A stretch of DNA of 64,000 bases from the NCBI RefSeq assembly GCF_000376105.1, contig NZ_AQWM01000001.1, forward strand, positions 186,001-250,000. Direction: 5' to 3'. Shown piece by piece: positions 19,079 to 26,705 of the stretch. The DNA is from Asticcacaulis benevestitus DSM 16100 = ATCC BAA-896. Its GTDB lineage: Bacteria > Pseudomonadota > Alphaproteobacteria > Caulobacterales > Caulobacteraceae. The stretch's first letter is position 1. Each line of letters begins with the position of its first letter. Below the pieces are notes generated by a model, which searched no databases, was not told the origin of the DNA, and was given only the letters and a program-made list of their open reading frames with translations. Position numbers and translations under genes: made by a program.

Positions 19079-20002
19079 TCACTGATCGAGGTGAGGCTCG
19101 TCGTCTCGCAGCCCATTCCTTGCTTGATGGGTGCTCGTCCAAGTTTCGCAATTTCGATTGTCCAGCATTCCATCTTCGAGGAAATCGATTTTACACCCTG
19201 CCAGGCCCGTCAGGTGGCTAAACCTGTTGAATGGAAGTTTAGCCACTTCTCTATACCACATTAACGCCTTATCGGTATCTTTTGCGAAACCGATTCCGTG
19301 CTCATACCGCTTGGCGATTGCAACCATTGCGTCCGGATCATGTTGCTCTGCTGCTGCCAGATAGAACTCGGTAGCTTTGGACTGGTCAAATCCAACACCC
19401 AGTTGATCAGCAAAGACAGGGTCGTCATAAATAAACGCTATGGTCGACTGGGCACCTGCCAATCCTTCCATTGCAGCTTTTTGAATTACAGCAAAAGCTT
19501 GCTTTCGGTCCTCTATGGAGGCGTCGAAGGCAGGGTCTTGAAATGGATTGAGTATTGTAAATGCCCTTTCGAGTTCACCAAGCCTTCGCTGCTCCAGTCG
19601 TCCCTCTACTGTGATATGCTCAAACAAATCCGCCGATTCAGCAGCAAAAGGTATTCCATGCTCGGCGGCCATTCGATACCATTTAGCCGCCAACTCGCTG
19701 TCTTGAGGGACGCCCAAACCTCGGCCGTACATCTCTCCAAGCATTTGGGCAGCCGAACTATTGCCATTGTTGACGGCTTTACGAAACCAGAACAAGGCCT
19801 TTGCGTAATCCTGTGGCGCGCCATTGCTTCCGTGAAAATAGTCTAAACCAGCACCTTCGTATGCCTGCACGTCACCTTTTTCCGCGCGGCTGATAGATTT
19901 CCCGAAGTCAGTGGCGGTTGTTTGCGCGATCACAGGAAATGGCTGAACTATCAGCAGGCATATATAAAAAATCCGGCAAATTGACGCAACTGATTGGCTC
20001 AT
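19079..20002 (-). CDS. Exported Sel1-repeat (TPR-like) protein
   Basis: About 307 residues. The start at 20002 (MSQSVASICRIFYICLLIVQ) has GGGGGGAGAAG directly upstream; the frame is open to 20209 but the extra part is not protein-like. A signal peptide is cleaved near VIAQ. Sel1 repeats follow: DYAKALFWFRKAVNNGNSSAAQMLGEMYGRGLG, then DSELAAKWYRMAAEHG, then later DQSKATEFYLAAAEQHDPDAM and DTDKALMWYREVA. Sel1 proteins are protein-protein interaction scaffolds, often in envelope stress or secretion. The 3' end abuts the integrase remnant. GC is lower than the core genes, consistent with transfer. Confidence 0.8.
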   Translation of the reverse strand: MSQSVASICRIFYICLLIVQPFPVIAQTTATDFGKSISRAEKGDVQAYEGAGLDYFHGSNGAPQDYAKALFWFRKAVNNGNSSAAQMLGEMYGRGLGVPQDSELAAKWYRMAAEHGIPFAAESADLFEHITVEGRLEQRRLGELERAFTILNPFQDPAFDASIEDRKQAFAVIQKAAMEGLAGAQSTIAFIYDDPVFADQLGVGFDQSKATEFYLAAAEQHDPDAMVAIAKRYEHGIGFAKDTDKALMWYREVAKLPFNRFSHLTGLAGCKIDFLEDGMLDNRNCETWTSTHQARNGLRDDEPHLDQ

Positions 20003-20338
20003 TCTTCTCCCCCCTATGGAATTGCAGACTTTAGACGGAAGGCCTAAAACTCTAAAGCACATATCATTCCGGATTAGATTTTTCCCTGTCGCCGCTGGGC
20101 CAGAAGCAAGTGTTATCCTATTATTGAAACAGTTGCTTAGGAGAGGAGCATAATGGCACCGGCATTTTACCACATTGATCTTCAGTTGCTGGGAAGTGTT
20201 CACCTCCAAAGTGTGGCCGTTCGGCCGTTGGGGGGCGTTTAGCGGGAGGGGCGGCTGACCGACACCAAATACGGATACCTATGCCCATATACGGGCTGAC
20301 TGGCTAAATGTTGAGGCTTGCGAATTGCAAGTTGTCAT
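20003..20338. other. Gene-free stretch
   Basis: No convincing ORF. It holds the promoter side of the Sel1-repeat gene, a short G+C inverted repeat (GGCCGTTCGGCC, near 20217), and a small hairpin CTTGC-GAATT-GCAAG (20317-20331) just past the stop of the 94-residue ORF. No T-tract follows it. Confidence 0.5.
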
Positions 20339-20596
20339 TTAAGCGGGGCACTCGTTCGGCTTCGCCATAAACATCGAACGGATCATTTGCATAGCCTCGC
20401 GCTGCTCAATCTTGTTTGTCGCCATGGCGATTCGGGTCATGGCTTGCGCCATGCCGCCCAAGATGATGTCGCCCGCCATTCCATTGACCTTGGGGCCAAT
20501 GGAATCCAACACAAGCCATTCGACCGCCTCGACTATTTGTTCATAGGTCAAGCCGCTCGCGGCTATTTCCTGGCCCGTTAGTCGTTGGTCTGACAC
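20339..20596 (-). CDS. Hypothetical small protein
   Basis: 85 residues from a GTG start at 20596 (VSDQRLTGQE), which has AGGGGAC upstream; an ATG at 20623 would add nine residues. It is mostly helical by composition (LTYEQIVEAVEWLVLDSIG, then MAQAMTRIAMATNKIEQREAMQMIRSMF), with no signal or membrane segment. I do not recognise a family. Position inside the island suggests cargo. The internal Met-rich amphipathic helix might mediate binding, an inference. Confidence 0.45.
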   Translation of the reverse strand: MSDQRLTGQEIAASGLTYEQIVEAVEWLVLDSIGPKVNGMAGDIILGGMAQAMTRIAMATNKIEQREAMQMIRSMFMAKPNECPA

Positions 20597-20815
20597 GTGT
20601 CCCCTGTAACAGGGTGGCATCATTTCACCATTTTGCGTGTCTGAACAGCGACTTTGCCGACAGTCTTAAAGGATGACCTCCGTCATCCACAGTTTCCGCT
20701 CACTGGTAGCTGTCAATTAAGGTGACCGTAGCTGAACGGCAGCCGAAGTGGCCTGCGTAACGGCAAGTGGAATGTGTTTTGCTGGTGGTCATCTGAATGC
20801 GAATGGAGTTTCGGA

Positions 20816-20959
20816 ATGAGACATATTAGGTACGCAGAGAAACCTAAAATTGCCGAAAAACAATCTGGCAAGGGCAATGTTGACCTCATCATGTACGTTG
20901 TCGCGTGGTGTGGCTTTACCCTTATCGGGGTGGCATTTGTTTTAATGTGGCACGTCTGA
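20816..20959 (+). CDS. Small single-pass membrane protein
   Basis: A 47-residue ORF: basic N-terminal half (MRHIRYAEKPKIAEK), then one transmembrane segment (about residues 25-45, MYVVAWCGFTLIGVAFVLM). GGAG lies 9 bases upstream. Size, basic head and single TM resemble small membrane or toxin-like peptides, but no family is recognised. Confidence 0.4.
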   Translation: MRHIRYAEKPKIAEKQSGKGNVDLIMYVVAWCGFTLIGVAFVLMWHV

Positions 20960-21172
20960 ACTCACCCAGTCTCGATGATTTATCTAGTGCTGTGAGGAGC
21001 TTGCCTTACAGCTTACATTTGGCGATTAAGAATACCTGGTTCGCATTGTAACATCGCAACGGTCACTGCAGGCTCAGACAAGCAATGAGGACTTCTATGA
21101 TGCCGCTTACGACGTGCAGTTGGGTGTGTTCGTCTGATTTAGAAGAACCATACGTCTCCGGACAAAAGCCAA
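20960..21172. other. Gene-free stretch
   Basis: No supported coding region; an 89-codon frame on the minus strand (21063-21332) overlaps the M14 peptidase end and the terminator and looks like a chance frame. Together with the terminator it separates the small membrane protein from the peptidase gene. Confidence 0.5.
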
Positions 21173-21202
21173 ACACCCGCCAGATAAGCCTCTGGCGGGT
21201 GT
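21173..21202 (-). terminator. Terminator of the M14 peptidase gene
   Basis: A perfect 12-bp stem (ACACCCGCCAGA / TCTGGCGGGTGT) with a 6-base loop. On the minus strand it is followed by TTGGCTTTTG. It lies about 66 bases after the peptidase stop. Confidence 0.7.
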
Positions 21203-21268
21203 AGTCATAAAAGCCTTCAAGATGCCCGAATTGACCGCATCGGCGACACAGGGGCCCCAAGCAAGCGG

Positions 21269-22189
21269 TCAAATCTGGGTCAGGACATAGTCTATAGCTG
21301 CGCAGACCGCGGCCACCTGGGCGTCGCTGCATTCCTTAGGGGAGGCGCGGGGACTGTCAGGATAAACCTCGGTCGTCGTCGTGTAAGGCGCGCCGGTGAT
21401 GCCCGTGCACATGGCGTATTTGGCTACCGGATATTCAATGACGCCATGCGCAACCAAGGGGGAGCCGATGATGTTGCCGTGCGCATCTGGCGGCGCGATG
21501 TGGGTGACGGCTTCCACCGCGGTGACAATCGCCTGTTGAAACTCCGGCTGCGGATTGTCACTGTCGTCCACCAGATAGAAGCCGTCAGGGATTTCACCCG
21601 GCTCATAATCCTTGCCGTCGCGTGCTGCGAGCGCCGGTCGGAACTCGCTTTCATCGCTATCGGTCGTCTCATGAAGGTCGATGTGCATGAGAACTTGTCC
21701 GTGCAGCGGCGACAATAGCTGGATCAGCGCGGCCGATTCCGGGGCCGGACCGTCCGCGCGGAAGTTGCGATTAGGGTCAAGAGCGTCATAGTTCCAGCGG
21801 TTGACACGTTCATAACCCCACGGGCTGACGCAGGGCGCCACGATAAGATTGACCCTGCCCGCATACTTGGCCGCCTGGGTTTCCAGAAAGGCCAGCGCAC
21901 CTGTCACGCCACTGGTCTCATAGCCGTGGACGCCGCCAGTCACCAGCGCCACCGGCAAGGTGGGGTTCCAGTCGCGCGAACGCAGCGCAAAAAGCCGGTA
22001 GCTGTCGTCAGAGTAGTTGAGCTCTCCATAGGTTACGACGTCGAACTGGGCCGATAGGGCGTCTATGCGAGGGACGACATCCTCGGCATAATTGCGCAAA
22101 CGAATGCGGTGTTGGCGCCAGGTGTCGAGCTCAGCTTCGCCCCAGGGCGTTCCTGGTAGTCCGATAGGGTAGGTGGCAGCAGTCATCAT
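21269..22189 (-). CDS. M14-family metallocarboxypeptidase (succinylglutamate-desuccinylase-like)
   Basis: About 306 residues from the ATG at 22189 (alternatively the next codon, 22186). Zinc-site motifs: VTGGVHGYETSGV (HxxE, about residue 83), DPNRNF (substrate-binding Arg), and HIDLHETTDSDESEF (third His, about 160). The conserved late region PDAHGNIIGS and the TTTTEVYPDSP glutamate region suggest an intact catalytic site. No signal peptide from this start. The open frame continues upstream to 22495 and beyond through sequence from a different protein, so the chromosomal ORF is chimeric. A strong terminator follows. Confidence 0.82.
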   Translation of the reverse strand: MMTAATYPIGLPGTPWGEAELDTWRQHRIRLRNYAEDVVPRIDALSAQFDVVTYGELNYSDDSYRLFALRSRDWNPTLPVALVTGGVHGYETSGVTGALAFLETQAAKYAGRVNLIVAPCVSPWGYERVNRWNYDALDPNRNFRADGPAPESAALIQLLSPLHGQVLMHIDLHETTDSDESEFRPALAARDGKDYEPGEIPDGFYLVDDSDNPQPEFQQAIVTAVEAVTHIAPPDAHGNIIGSPLVAHGVIEYPVAKYAMCTGITGAPYTTTTEVYPDSPRASPKECSDAQVAAVCAAIDYVLTQI

Positions 22190-22556
22190 GGGGCTCGCGG
22201 TCAGAGAAAACGTGCTCCAGATTAAGGACGCACGGGCGTGTGTGTCAAACCCGTCTTTAGGGTTGTTCGACGCGCTTAGTCGTCTCTCAGTTTTGGCTTG
22301 TTCGTATACAGCGCGCGGCACTTCGAGACTATTCTCAGCCTGACGAGGCCCCCAATCTCCAAGCGTCAATTCGTAGCGATCATCATATGCCTCAGCCTTC
22401 AGCACGTTAACTTGAAGGTGTTTCACTGGCTGATTGTCTAGGGCCAAATTCATGAAGCTTAGACTTCCCCATGCACAAGCGAAATAGATGACCACAGTCA
22501 GTGCGGCTATCGGTCCATCCCATGGCCGCCTGGATGACCATGTGAAGGCGGTGGAG
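22190..22556 (-). pseudogene. C-terminal remnant of an integral membrane protein, fused to the M14 gene
   Basis: Read on the minus strand, this stretch encodes a transmembrane helix (IAALTVVIYFACAWG) followed by a periplasmic-type beta segment (YELTLGDWGPRQAENSLEVP). It runs in frame into the peptidase without a stop. The head is cut off by a stop codon near 22560 with no start. The pattern of one TM helix plus a WGP-containing tail is typical of the end of polytopic membrane proteins, so it is probably a recombination scar. Identity of the parent is unknown. Confidence 0.5.
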
Positions 22557-22718
22557 CCTTATGGTGTAAGGAACGAGCACACGCCGATAGGCTCACTATG
22601 AGCAACCCCCGTTGTGCTTGACGCCTTAGTTGACACCTCGAGGCGGGCCAATTCAATTGGCTAATGCCTCACGGACATAATGGTCTAGTAGGTCCGGGCA
22701 TTCTCTCTGCTGGTCGTT

Positions 22719-23969
22719 CTAGCGGCTGTTGAGAACAGCATCCAGTTCCCTGGTACGGCGCCCCGAAAGCCCTGCGGCCTCGGCAAACTTTGGCCAGAGG
22801 TCGAGGGCGGCTTTCACACAATCATAGGCTTCTGCGGCATCAGCCACCCTAACACCAGAAGCCTTGGCCTCAGCCATAATGTGTGCGTTGTTGGGGTTTC
22901 GTCCCTCGCCAGCAATGGTCAGGTTATGTTCGCCCCCGGGGCCCGACGAAAAGGTGATGTCGTAGGCAGGTGTGGCGCTCCATATGCCATCAGCATCCAT
23001 CGCAAACCCATGGTTTTTCGCATGATCGTCCCTGTTCCGGGCCAAAACGTTGAAGACCATGCGGCGGAACATTTGCTTCACATGACGCTCATCGCGTGTC
23101 ACGATACGCGTAGCCTTTAATAGGCTGCCGTAGTCTACGGACGGGATTCGATGATCAGCATGCAGTAATCCACTCAGTGTGTGGATGTGACGGCTTCCCT
23201 CCGCTGTGCGGTCAAACCGTTCGACGGCAAAATAGCGAGCACCACTTTTACCACTTAGCAAAAGGGTCTTTGGCATGTCGACACCCGCTGCCTGCGCCAT
23301 CAAAGAATAAGCATATTCTTCCGCGCCAATCTCCTCGGAGTCGCTATCCGCTTTGAATTTCACGATGTATGGAGCGTATCCTTCAGGCAAGCCCGTATTC
23401 CGATCTGGAAACAAAAGACCGGTTTGAACATCGAGACCTACGACAATCTTGGGTCTGACGCCAGCGGAGCCTCCCTGTTCCGCCAGTAGTCGGTCAATGT
23501 CCGCCTCAGTGGCATCGCGTTGAGCGAGTTCGGCCTGCGATGCGAGCCAGTCAAGCTCTAACGCCGCCTTGTCTGGTACATCCAGATCACCCGTCGGCTT
23601 GTAGCGCAGGGCTCCCATGCCGCTCGTCCCTACAAAGGACAGCCGGTCCAACGGACTCAGACTCTGGTGATCGTAACCGAGGCGTTGGAGGTGGCGATCT
23701 AACAATTTTCGCCCCCAGCCATCCGGCAAACTATCGTTGAACAGGCCGTGGAGGCCCTCAAAGGGTACGTGAGGGGCTGCAACGGCACCGCGTTCGAGGC
23801 GCATAGCTATTGGGGAGAGGGAGAGCCGTGTCTCGATAAATTCGGCAGCGTATTCAAAATAGCTGCGACGCTCAGCCGTACTCCACGCGAGCGTTCCCAC
23901 AGCTTGGGTGCGCCCAGCTAGATCGAGCGAGACGTCGAGTCGGGTGACATGATCAACATTTTTGAGCAC
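22719..23969 (-). CDS. hipA: HipA-family serine/threonine kinase toxin
   Basis: A 416-residue HipA kinase. Features in order: N-terminal subdomain; PFEGLHGLFNDSLPDGWG (about residues 68-85); the Ser-containing P-loop motif GGSAGVRPK (equivalent to the Ser150 autophosphorylation loop of E. coli HipA); VERFDR; the catalytic loop NRDDHAKNHGF (about 312-322); and the metal-binding AYDITFS. HipA phosphorylates a tRNA synthetase (GltX in E. coli), stops translation and induces persistence. The GTG start directly follows the hipB stop, with GGAAGG upstream. All key residues are present. The target here is unknown. Confidence 0.93.
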   Translation of the reverse strand: MLKNVDHVTRLDVSLDLAGRTQAVGTLAWSTAERRSYFEYAAEFIETRLSLSPIAMRLERGAVAAPHVPFEGLHGLFNDSLPDGWGRKLLDRHLQRLGYDHQSLSPLDRLSFVGTSGMGALRYKPTGDLDVPDKAALELDWLASQAELAQRDATEADIDRLLAEQGGSAGVRPKIVVGLDVQTGLLFPDRNTGLPEGYAPYIVKFKADSDSEEIGAEEYAYSLMAQAAGVDMPKTLLLSGKSGARYFAVERFDRTAEGSRHIHTLSGLLHADHRIPSVDYGSLLKATRIVTRDERHVKQMFRRMVFNVLARNRDDHAKNHGFAMDADGIWSATPAYDITFSSGPGGEHNLTIAGEGRNPNNAHIMAEAKASGVRVADAAEAYDCVKAALDLWPKFAEAAGLSGRRTRELDAVLNSR

Positions 23970-24269
23970 CTATTTCCGCCTTCCACGTTGGCGGACGGAC
24001 GGGTTCGCTACGTCTTCAATGTGTATGTAAGTGAAAGGCGGGAACAGGCTTTCAAATTCACTGACCGCATCGAGCGCGAACGCGATGCGCACGATGGTGG
24101 CAAAGGAAGCCTTGCCCTCTTTTTCGAACAATTTCAGAGTCCCCAAGCTTACGTCGGCACGCGCCGCCAACCCTTCTTGCGTAAGGTTCTGAGAGAGCCG
24201 TCGCGCCTTGGCCCTATTGGCCACATCGCGCAAAAGTTCGTTTGGTGATTTCAGGGCAATGGATAACAT
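23970..24269 (-). CDS. hipB: HipB-like XRE-family antitoxin
   Basis: A 99-residue HTH protein: the XRE helix-turn-helix spans about residues 19-73 (AKARRLSQNLTQEGLAARADVS, then LGTLKLFEKEG). The C-terminal tail is basic (SVRQRGRRK). It should neutralise HipA and repress the operon. Its stop touches the hipA GTG start. A palindromic operator candidate lies at 24283-24295, just upstream of the ATG. Confidence 0.88.
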   Translation of the reverse strand: MLSIALKSPNELLRDVANRAKARRLSQNLTQEGLAARADVSLGTLKLFEKEGKASFATIVRIAFALDAVSEFESLFPPFTYIHIEDVANPSVRQRGRRK

Positions 24270-24282
24270 AATGCCTGTTAAA

Positions 24283-24295
24283 TGCCATGGTGGCA
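24283..24295. promoter_or_regulatory. Candidate HipB operator
   Basis: TGCCA-TGG-TGGCA is an inverted repeat starting 13 bases upstream of the hipB start, in the expected promoter region. CCTG (24274-24277) and CAGG (24294-24297) form an outer pair. HipB autoregulation through such palindromes is known for the family; this site is inferred. Confidence 0.5.
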
Positions 24296-24558
24296 GGTAA
24301 TAGTCAATATGTTGTCTCTAATATGACGCGCAATGTGGGCGCTGCGGTGTCCCCGGCATTAAGAGTGAGGCAGAGCCGGATGACTAATTCGCGGTGGCGA
24401 GCGCGTCAATTGCGACCTAAGTCCAGCGGGCGTCAGCCATTCTAAAAATGCCGGTTTAGTAATTTGCCCCGCCTGAGAGCAGACGAGGCAGGGCTATGAC
24501 CGTTCAGTATGTGAAAAAAAAGATATCGTCCTCATCTCCAGCCTGTCGATATGTTCTA
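24296..24558. other. Gene-free stretch upstream of hipBA
   Basis: No supported ORF. It contains the presumed hipBA promoter and low-complexity A-tracts near 24510. No hairpin terminator seen. Confidence 0.4.
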
Positions 24559-25073
24559 GGAGCCCGTCCGAGTAATCAGTTTTGGGGTTAGGCATTTTTT
24601 GACGCGGTTCGGCACTATCGGGCTCTGCCATTTTTTTGGTGCGGCCTGTCTCTTCAAAAGGTGTTTTGTCTTTAGGTTGCCTTGGCGAGCTTCGGGATGT
24701 TGTGGACGGTACAGATCATTGCCCATTCGGCGGATACGTTTTCTATTCCTCGCATTAGAAACTGACGAAAGCCTCTGGCGTGTTTGATCTGGCCAAACAC
24801 AGGCTCTACCGTCTGCTTGCGTAAACGGTATGGACTTTCAAAGCCGCCTTCGCGCAATCGTTTGCGCATCTCTTCCGTTTTGGGCGTTTTGGCCTGGCCG
24901 CCATCAGCGGCCGGGCCGTTATGCTTTTGGCGTCCGGTTGCAATAAAGGCGTCTATTTTCCGATTTTCCATAGCCGCTATATTGGCTTCGGAGCAATAGC
25001 CTGCATCAGCCGATAATTCGTCTGGAGCCTTGCCAGTATTGGCAATAACGGCGTCAACCATAGAGATTTCCAC
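24559..25073 (-). mobile_element. IS1182-type insertion sequence remnant
   Basis: This contains the C-terminal third of a transposase (24672-25073) and what looks like one IS end, GGAGCCCGTCCGAGTAATC (from 24559), preceded by CTAG. The other end is missing: the transposase begins abruptly at 25073, where the chemoreceptor sequence stops. It is therefore a deletion derivative, not mobile by itself. Confidence 0.7.
24672..25073 (-). pseudogene. IS1182-type transposase, C-terminal fragment
   Basis: 133 codons remain of a protein of about 450. Recognisable parts are MVDAVIANTGKAPDELSADAGYCSE (the second catalytic Asp region) and VEPVFGQIKHARGFRQFLMRG, with the conserved catalytic Glu and the Y/R-E signature area, then NVSAEWAMICTVHNI. 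The N-terminal DNA-binding and first Asp regions are absent. It lies in the disrupted chemoreceptor gene. Confidence 0.85.
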
Positions 25074-25234
25074 AGCGGGCGGATGTAGGCGACCCCTTCG
25101 CGTTCGGCCTGACTGAAGGTTATCATTGAACGCTCACTCATAATGAACAGGCCTGTCATTAAAGCGAGCGGGACGGCCATTGCTGCCACGATAATTGAAA
25201 GCTTGCCGGCCAATGGCACATTACTAAGGTGCAT
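25074..25234 (-). pseudogene. Methyl-accepting chemotaxis protein, N-terminal fragment
   Basis: The first 54 codons of a chemoreceptor: basic start, one TM helix (LSIIVAAMAVPLALMTGLFI) and the start of the sensor region (FSQAEREGVAYIRPLW). At about 25074 the frame passes into the transposase remnant. GGGAGGGG precedes ATG, showing a once functional gene. The remaining sensor and signalling domains are gone. Confidence 0.75.
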
Positions 25235-25421
25235 AAACCGCCCCTCCCATCTTTTACGCATCACTCAAAAATTGAATAACAGCGTTTTCCGAATCCGGAT
25301 GATAAAGCCATAAGTAAACGGCAATTTCGGGAGTTCCCTCAGAAATTCTCGGTATGGGCAAGTGTTGTGCGGGCAAAAATAAGCGCCGCATAAATTCTCG
25401 TCGAATGGAAGTCTGGTTGAG

Positions 25422-25682
25422 CTAAAGCTTGCGGTGCCGGCGCATCCAGGCCGCGGCGTAACCGCAGATGGGCACAACCGAATAGCCCTTTTCGGCGGCG
25501 GAGGTCATAATGCCCTCCATCAGGCGGCCCGCCGCCCCGGTGCCACGCAGGGCAGGTGGGGCCTCGACATAGTCAATATAGAGCTCGTCGCCCGATAAGC
25601 GGTAATCGGCGTGGGCGATCTCGCCGTCGATAACCAGTACGAACCGGCTTTCTTTGGTATTGTCGATGACCTGTGCGTTCAT
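25422..25682 (-). CDS. GNAT-family (YjdJ-type) N-acetyltransferase
   Basis: An 86-residue compact acetyltransferase: SRFVLVIDGEIAHADYRLSG, YIDYVEAPPALRGTGAAGRLMEGIM (acetyl-CoA pyrophosphate loop, R-G-x-G-x-A/G), and the closing VVPICGYAAAWMRRH, with the Cys conserved in the YidJ/YjdJ subgroup. AAAGGAGCC precedes the ATG at 25682; the upstream open frame to 25805 lacks such a site. Substrate unknown. It probably marks the return to core chromosome. Confidence 0.88.
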   Translation of the reverse strand: MNAQVIDNTKESRFVLVIDGEIAHADYRLSGDELYIDYVEAPPALRGTGAAGRLMEGIMTSAAEKGYSVVPICGYAAAWMRRHRKL

Positions 25683-25909
25683 GATGGGCTCCTTTGTGAT
25701 AAAGGTAAGTGCTTCGGGGCGGGAGTTCAATTCTGCGCGCTTCACATAGCAGTGAGCCATGCAAAACAGGTCGCTGTGGACATTTTTGGACACAGGGGTG
25801 TCCAAATCGTGCGCTACCCTCTATTCTCATCGCCGATTCCCCACCCATAGTGGGGAAACGACACTTAACTTTGTTGCCGGCGGACGCGCCGGGCGTTTGG
25901 GGATACACC

Positions 25910-26695
25910 ATGACAGACAACGATCACGGATCAGGCGACAGGGATCGCGGAACCTATTCGCCGCCGACCGAAGATCACTTGAGCTATGAACGTCGTGTCC
26001 CCACATCGCGCGATCAGGCGCCGGTGACCCTGATCGTCAGCGGCATCTGCCTGGTGGTTCTGCTGCTGGCGGTGGTGATCCTGTACAATTTCGCTCTCAA
26101 CAAGCAAGGCAAGATCGCGCCGGAAGTTGGCGATCCCCTGGGCGATGTCAAGGAAGGCCAGGTTCAGGAAGCCAAGCCGCTTAGCGATCAGGATATGAGC
26201 GTCGAAGGCGGCGTAGCCTTCGCGCCAGGTTCGGAAGTGCCGGGCGCGCGTCCAGCCGCCAGCGCGGGCGTCGTTGATGTCGCCCCCCTGCCGGCTGCGC
26301 CGATTACCGGGCCGCTGCCGTCGCAACTAGGCGCAAGCGCGGCTGCGACCTCCAGCGCTGTGGCTTCGTCCGCCGCTGCGCCGGCTGTGACACCTGCCAA
26401 GCCGGTTGTGACGCCCGCCAAGCCGGCTGTGACACCCGCCAAGCCGGTCGCTGCTTCGGGTTCGTCGGCTGTGCAGATCGGCGCCTTCACCTCGACCGAG
26501 ATCGCCAACAGTGAATACGCCAAGGTGGCGTCGTCCTACGGTCTCTTTGTGGGTGGCGCCGGCAAGCGTGTCGAGAAGGTCACCACGCCAAACGGCACCT
26601 TCTATCGCACGGCCTTCACCGGCCTGAGCGCGGAAAAGGCCAAGTCCTTCTGCGCCGCGCTCAAATCTGCCGGGCACGACTGTATCGTAAAATAA
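25910..26695 (+). CDS. SPOR-domain membrane protein
   Basis: A 261-residue inner-membrane protein. The cytoplasmic N-terminus (about 40 residues) is hydrophilic. One TM helix follows (about residues 42-63, VTLIVSGICLVVLLLAVVIL), then an Ala/Pro/Ser-rich periplasmic linker with three VTPAKP repeats, and a C-terminal SPOR domain (about 186-261: VQIGAFTSTEIANSEYAKV ... FYRTAFTGLSAEKAKSFC). SPOR domains bind denuded septal peptidoglycan, so it probably localises to the division site. It is first in an operon with nagZ. In related genomes argS usually precedes it; here that side is the GNAT gene and the island. Confidence 0.88.
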   Translation: MTDNDHGSGDRDRGTYSPPTEDHLSYERRVPTSRDQAPVTLIVSGICLVVLLLAVVILYNFALNKQGKIAPEVGDPLGDVKEGQVQEAKPLSDQDMSVEGGVAFAPGSEVPGARPAASAGVVDVAPLPAAPITGPLPSQLGASAAATSSAVASSAAAPAVTPAKPVVTPAKPAVTPAKPVAASGSSAVQIGAFTSTEIANSEYAKVASSYGLFVGGAGKRVEKVTTPNGTFYRTAFTGLSAEKAKSFCAALKSAGHDCIVK

Positions 26696-26705
26696 GGCAT
26701 CCCCT

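Larger units (their letters stand above)
18155..25264. mobile_element. Decayed tRNA-linked genomic island (approximate limits)
   Basis: From the tRNA 3' end to about 25.26 kb the content is accessory: integrase pseudogene, Sel1-repeat protein, orphan small genes, a chimeric M14 peptidase gene, hipBA, an IS1182-type remnant and a truncated chemoreceptor gene. Base composition is lower in GC in parts (18.2-20.1 kb). I found no second copy of the tRNA 3' end, so the right border is uncertain. The chemoreceptor fragment may belong to the ancestral chromosome. Confidence 0.5.

Noticed and set aside
19298-19846. A 182-codon plus-strand frame inside the Sel1-repeat gene.
   Set aside because: Antisense to clear Sel1 repeats and without a ribosome site.
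21063-21332. An 89-codon minus-strand frame at the M14 peptidase end.
   Set aside because: Overlaps both the peptidase 3' end and its terminator hairpin; no start signal and no protein-like pattern.
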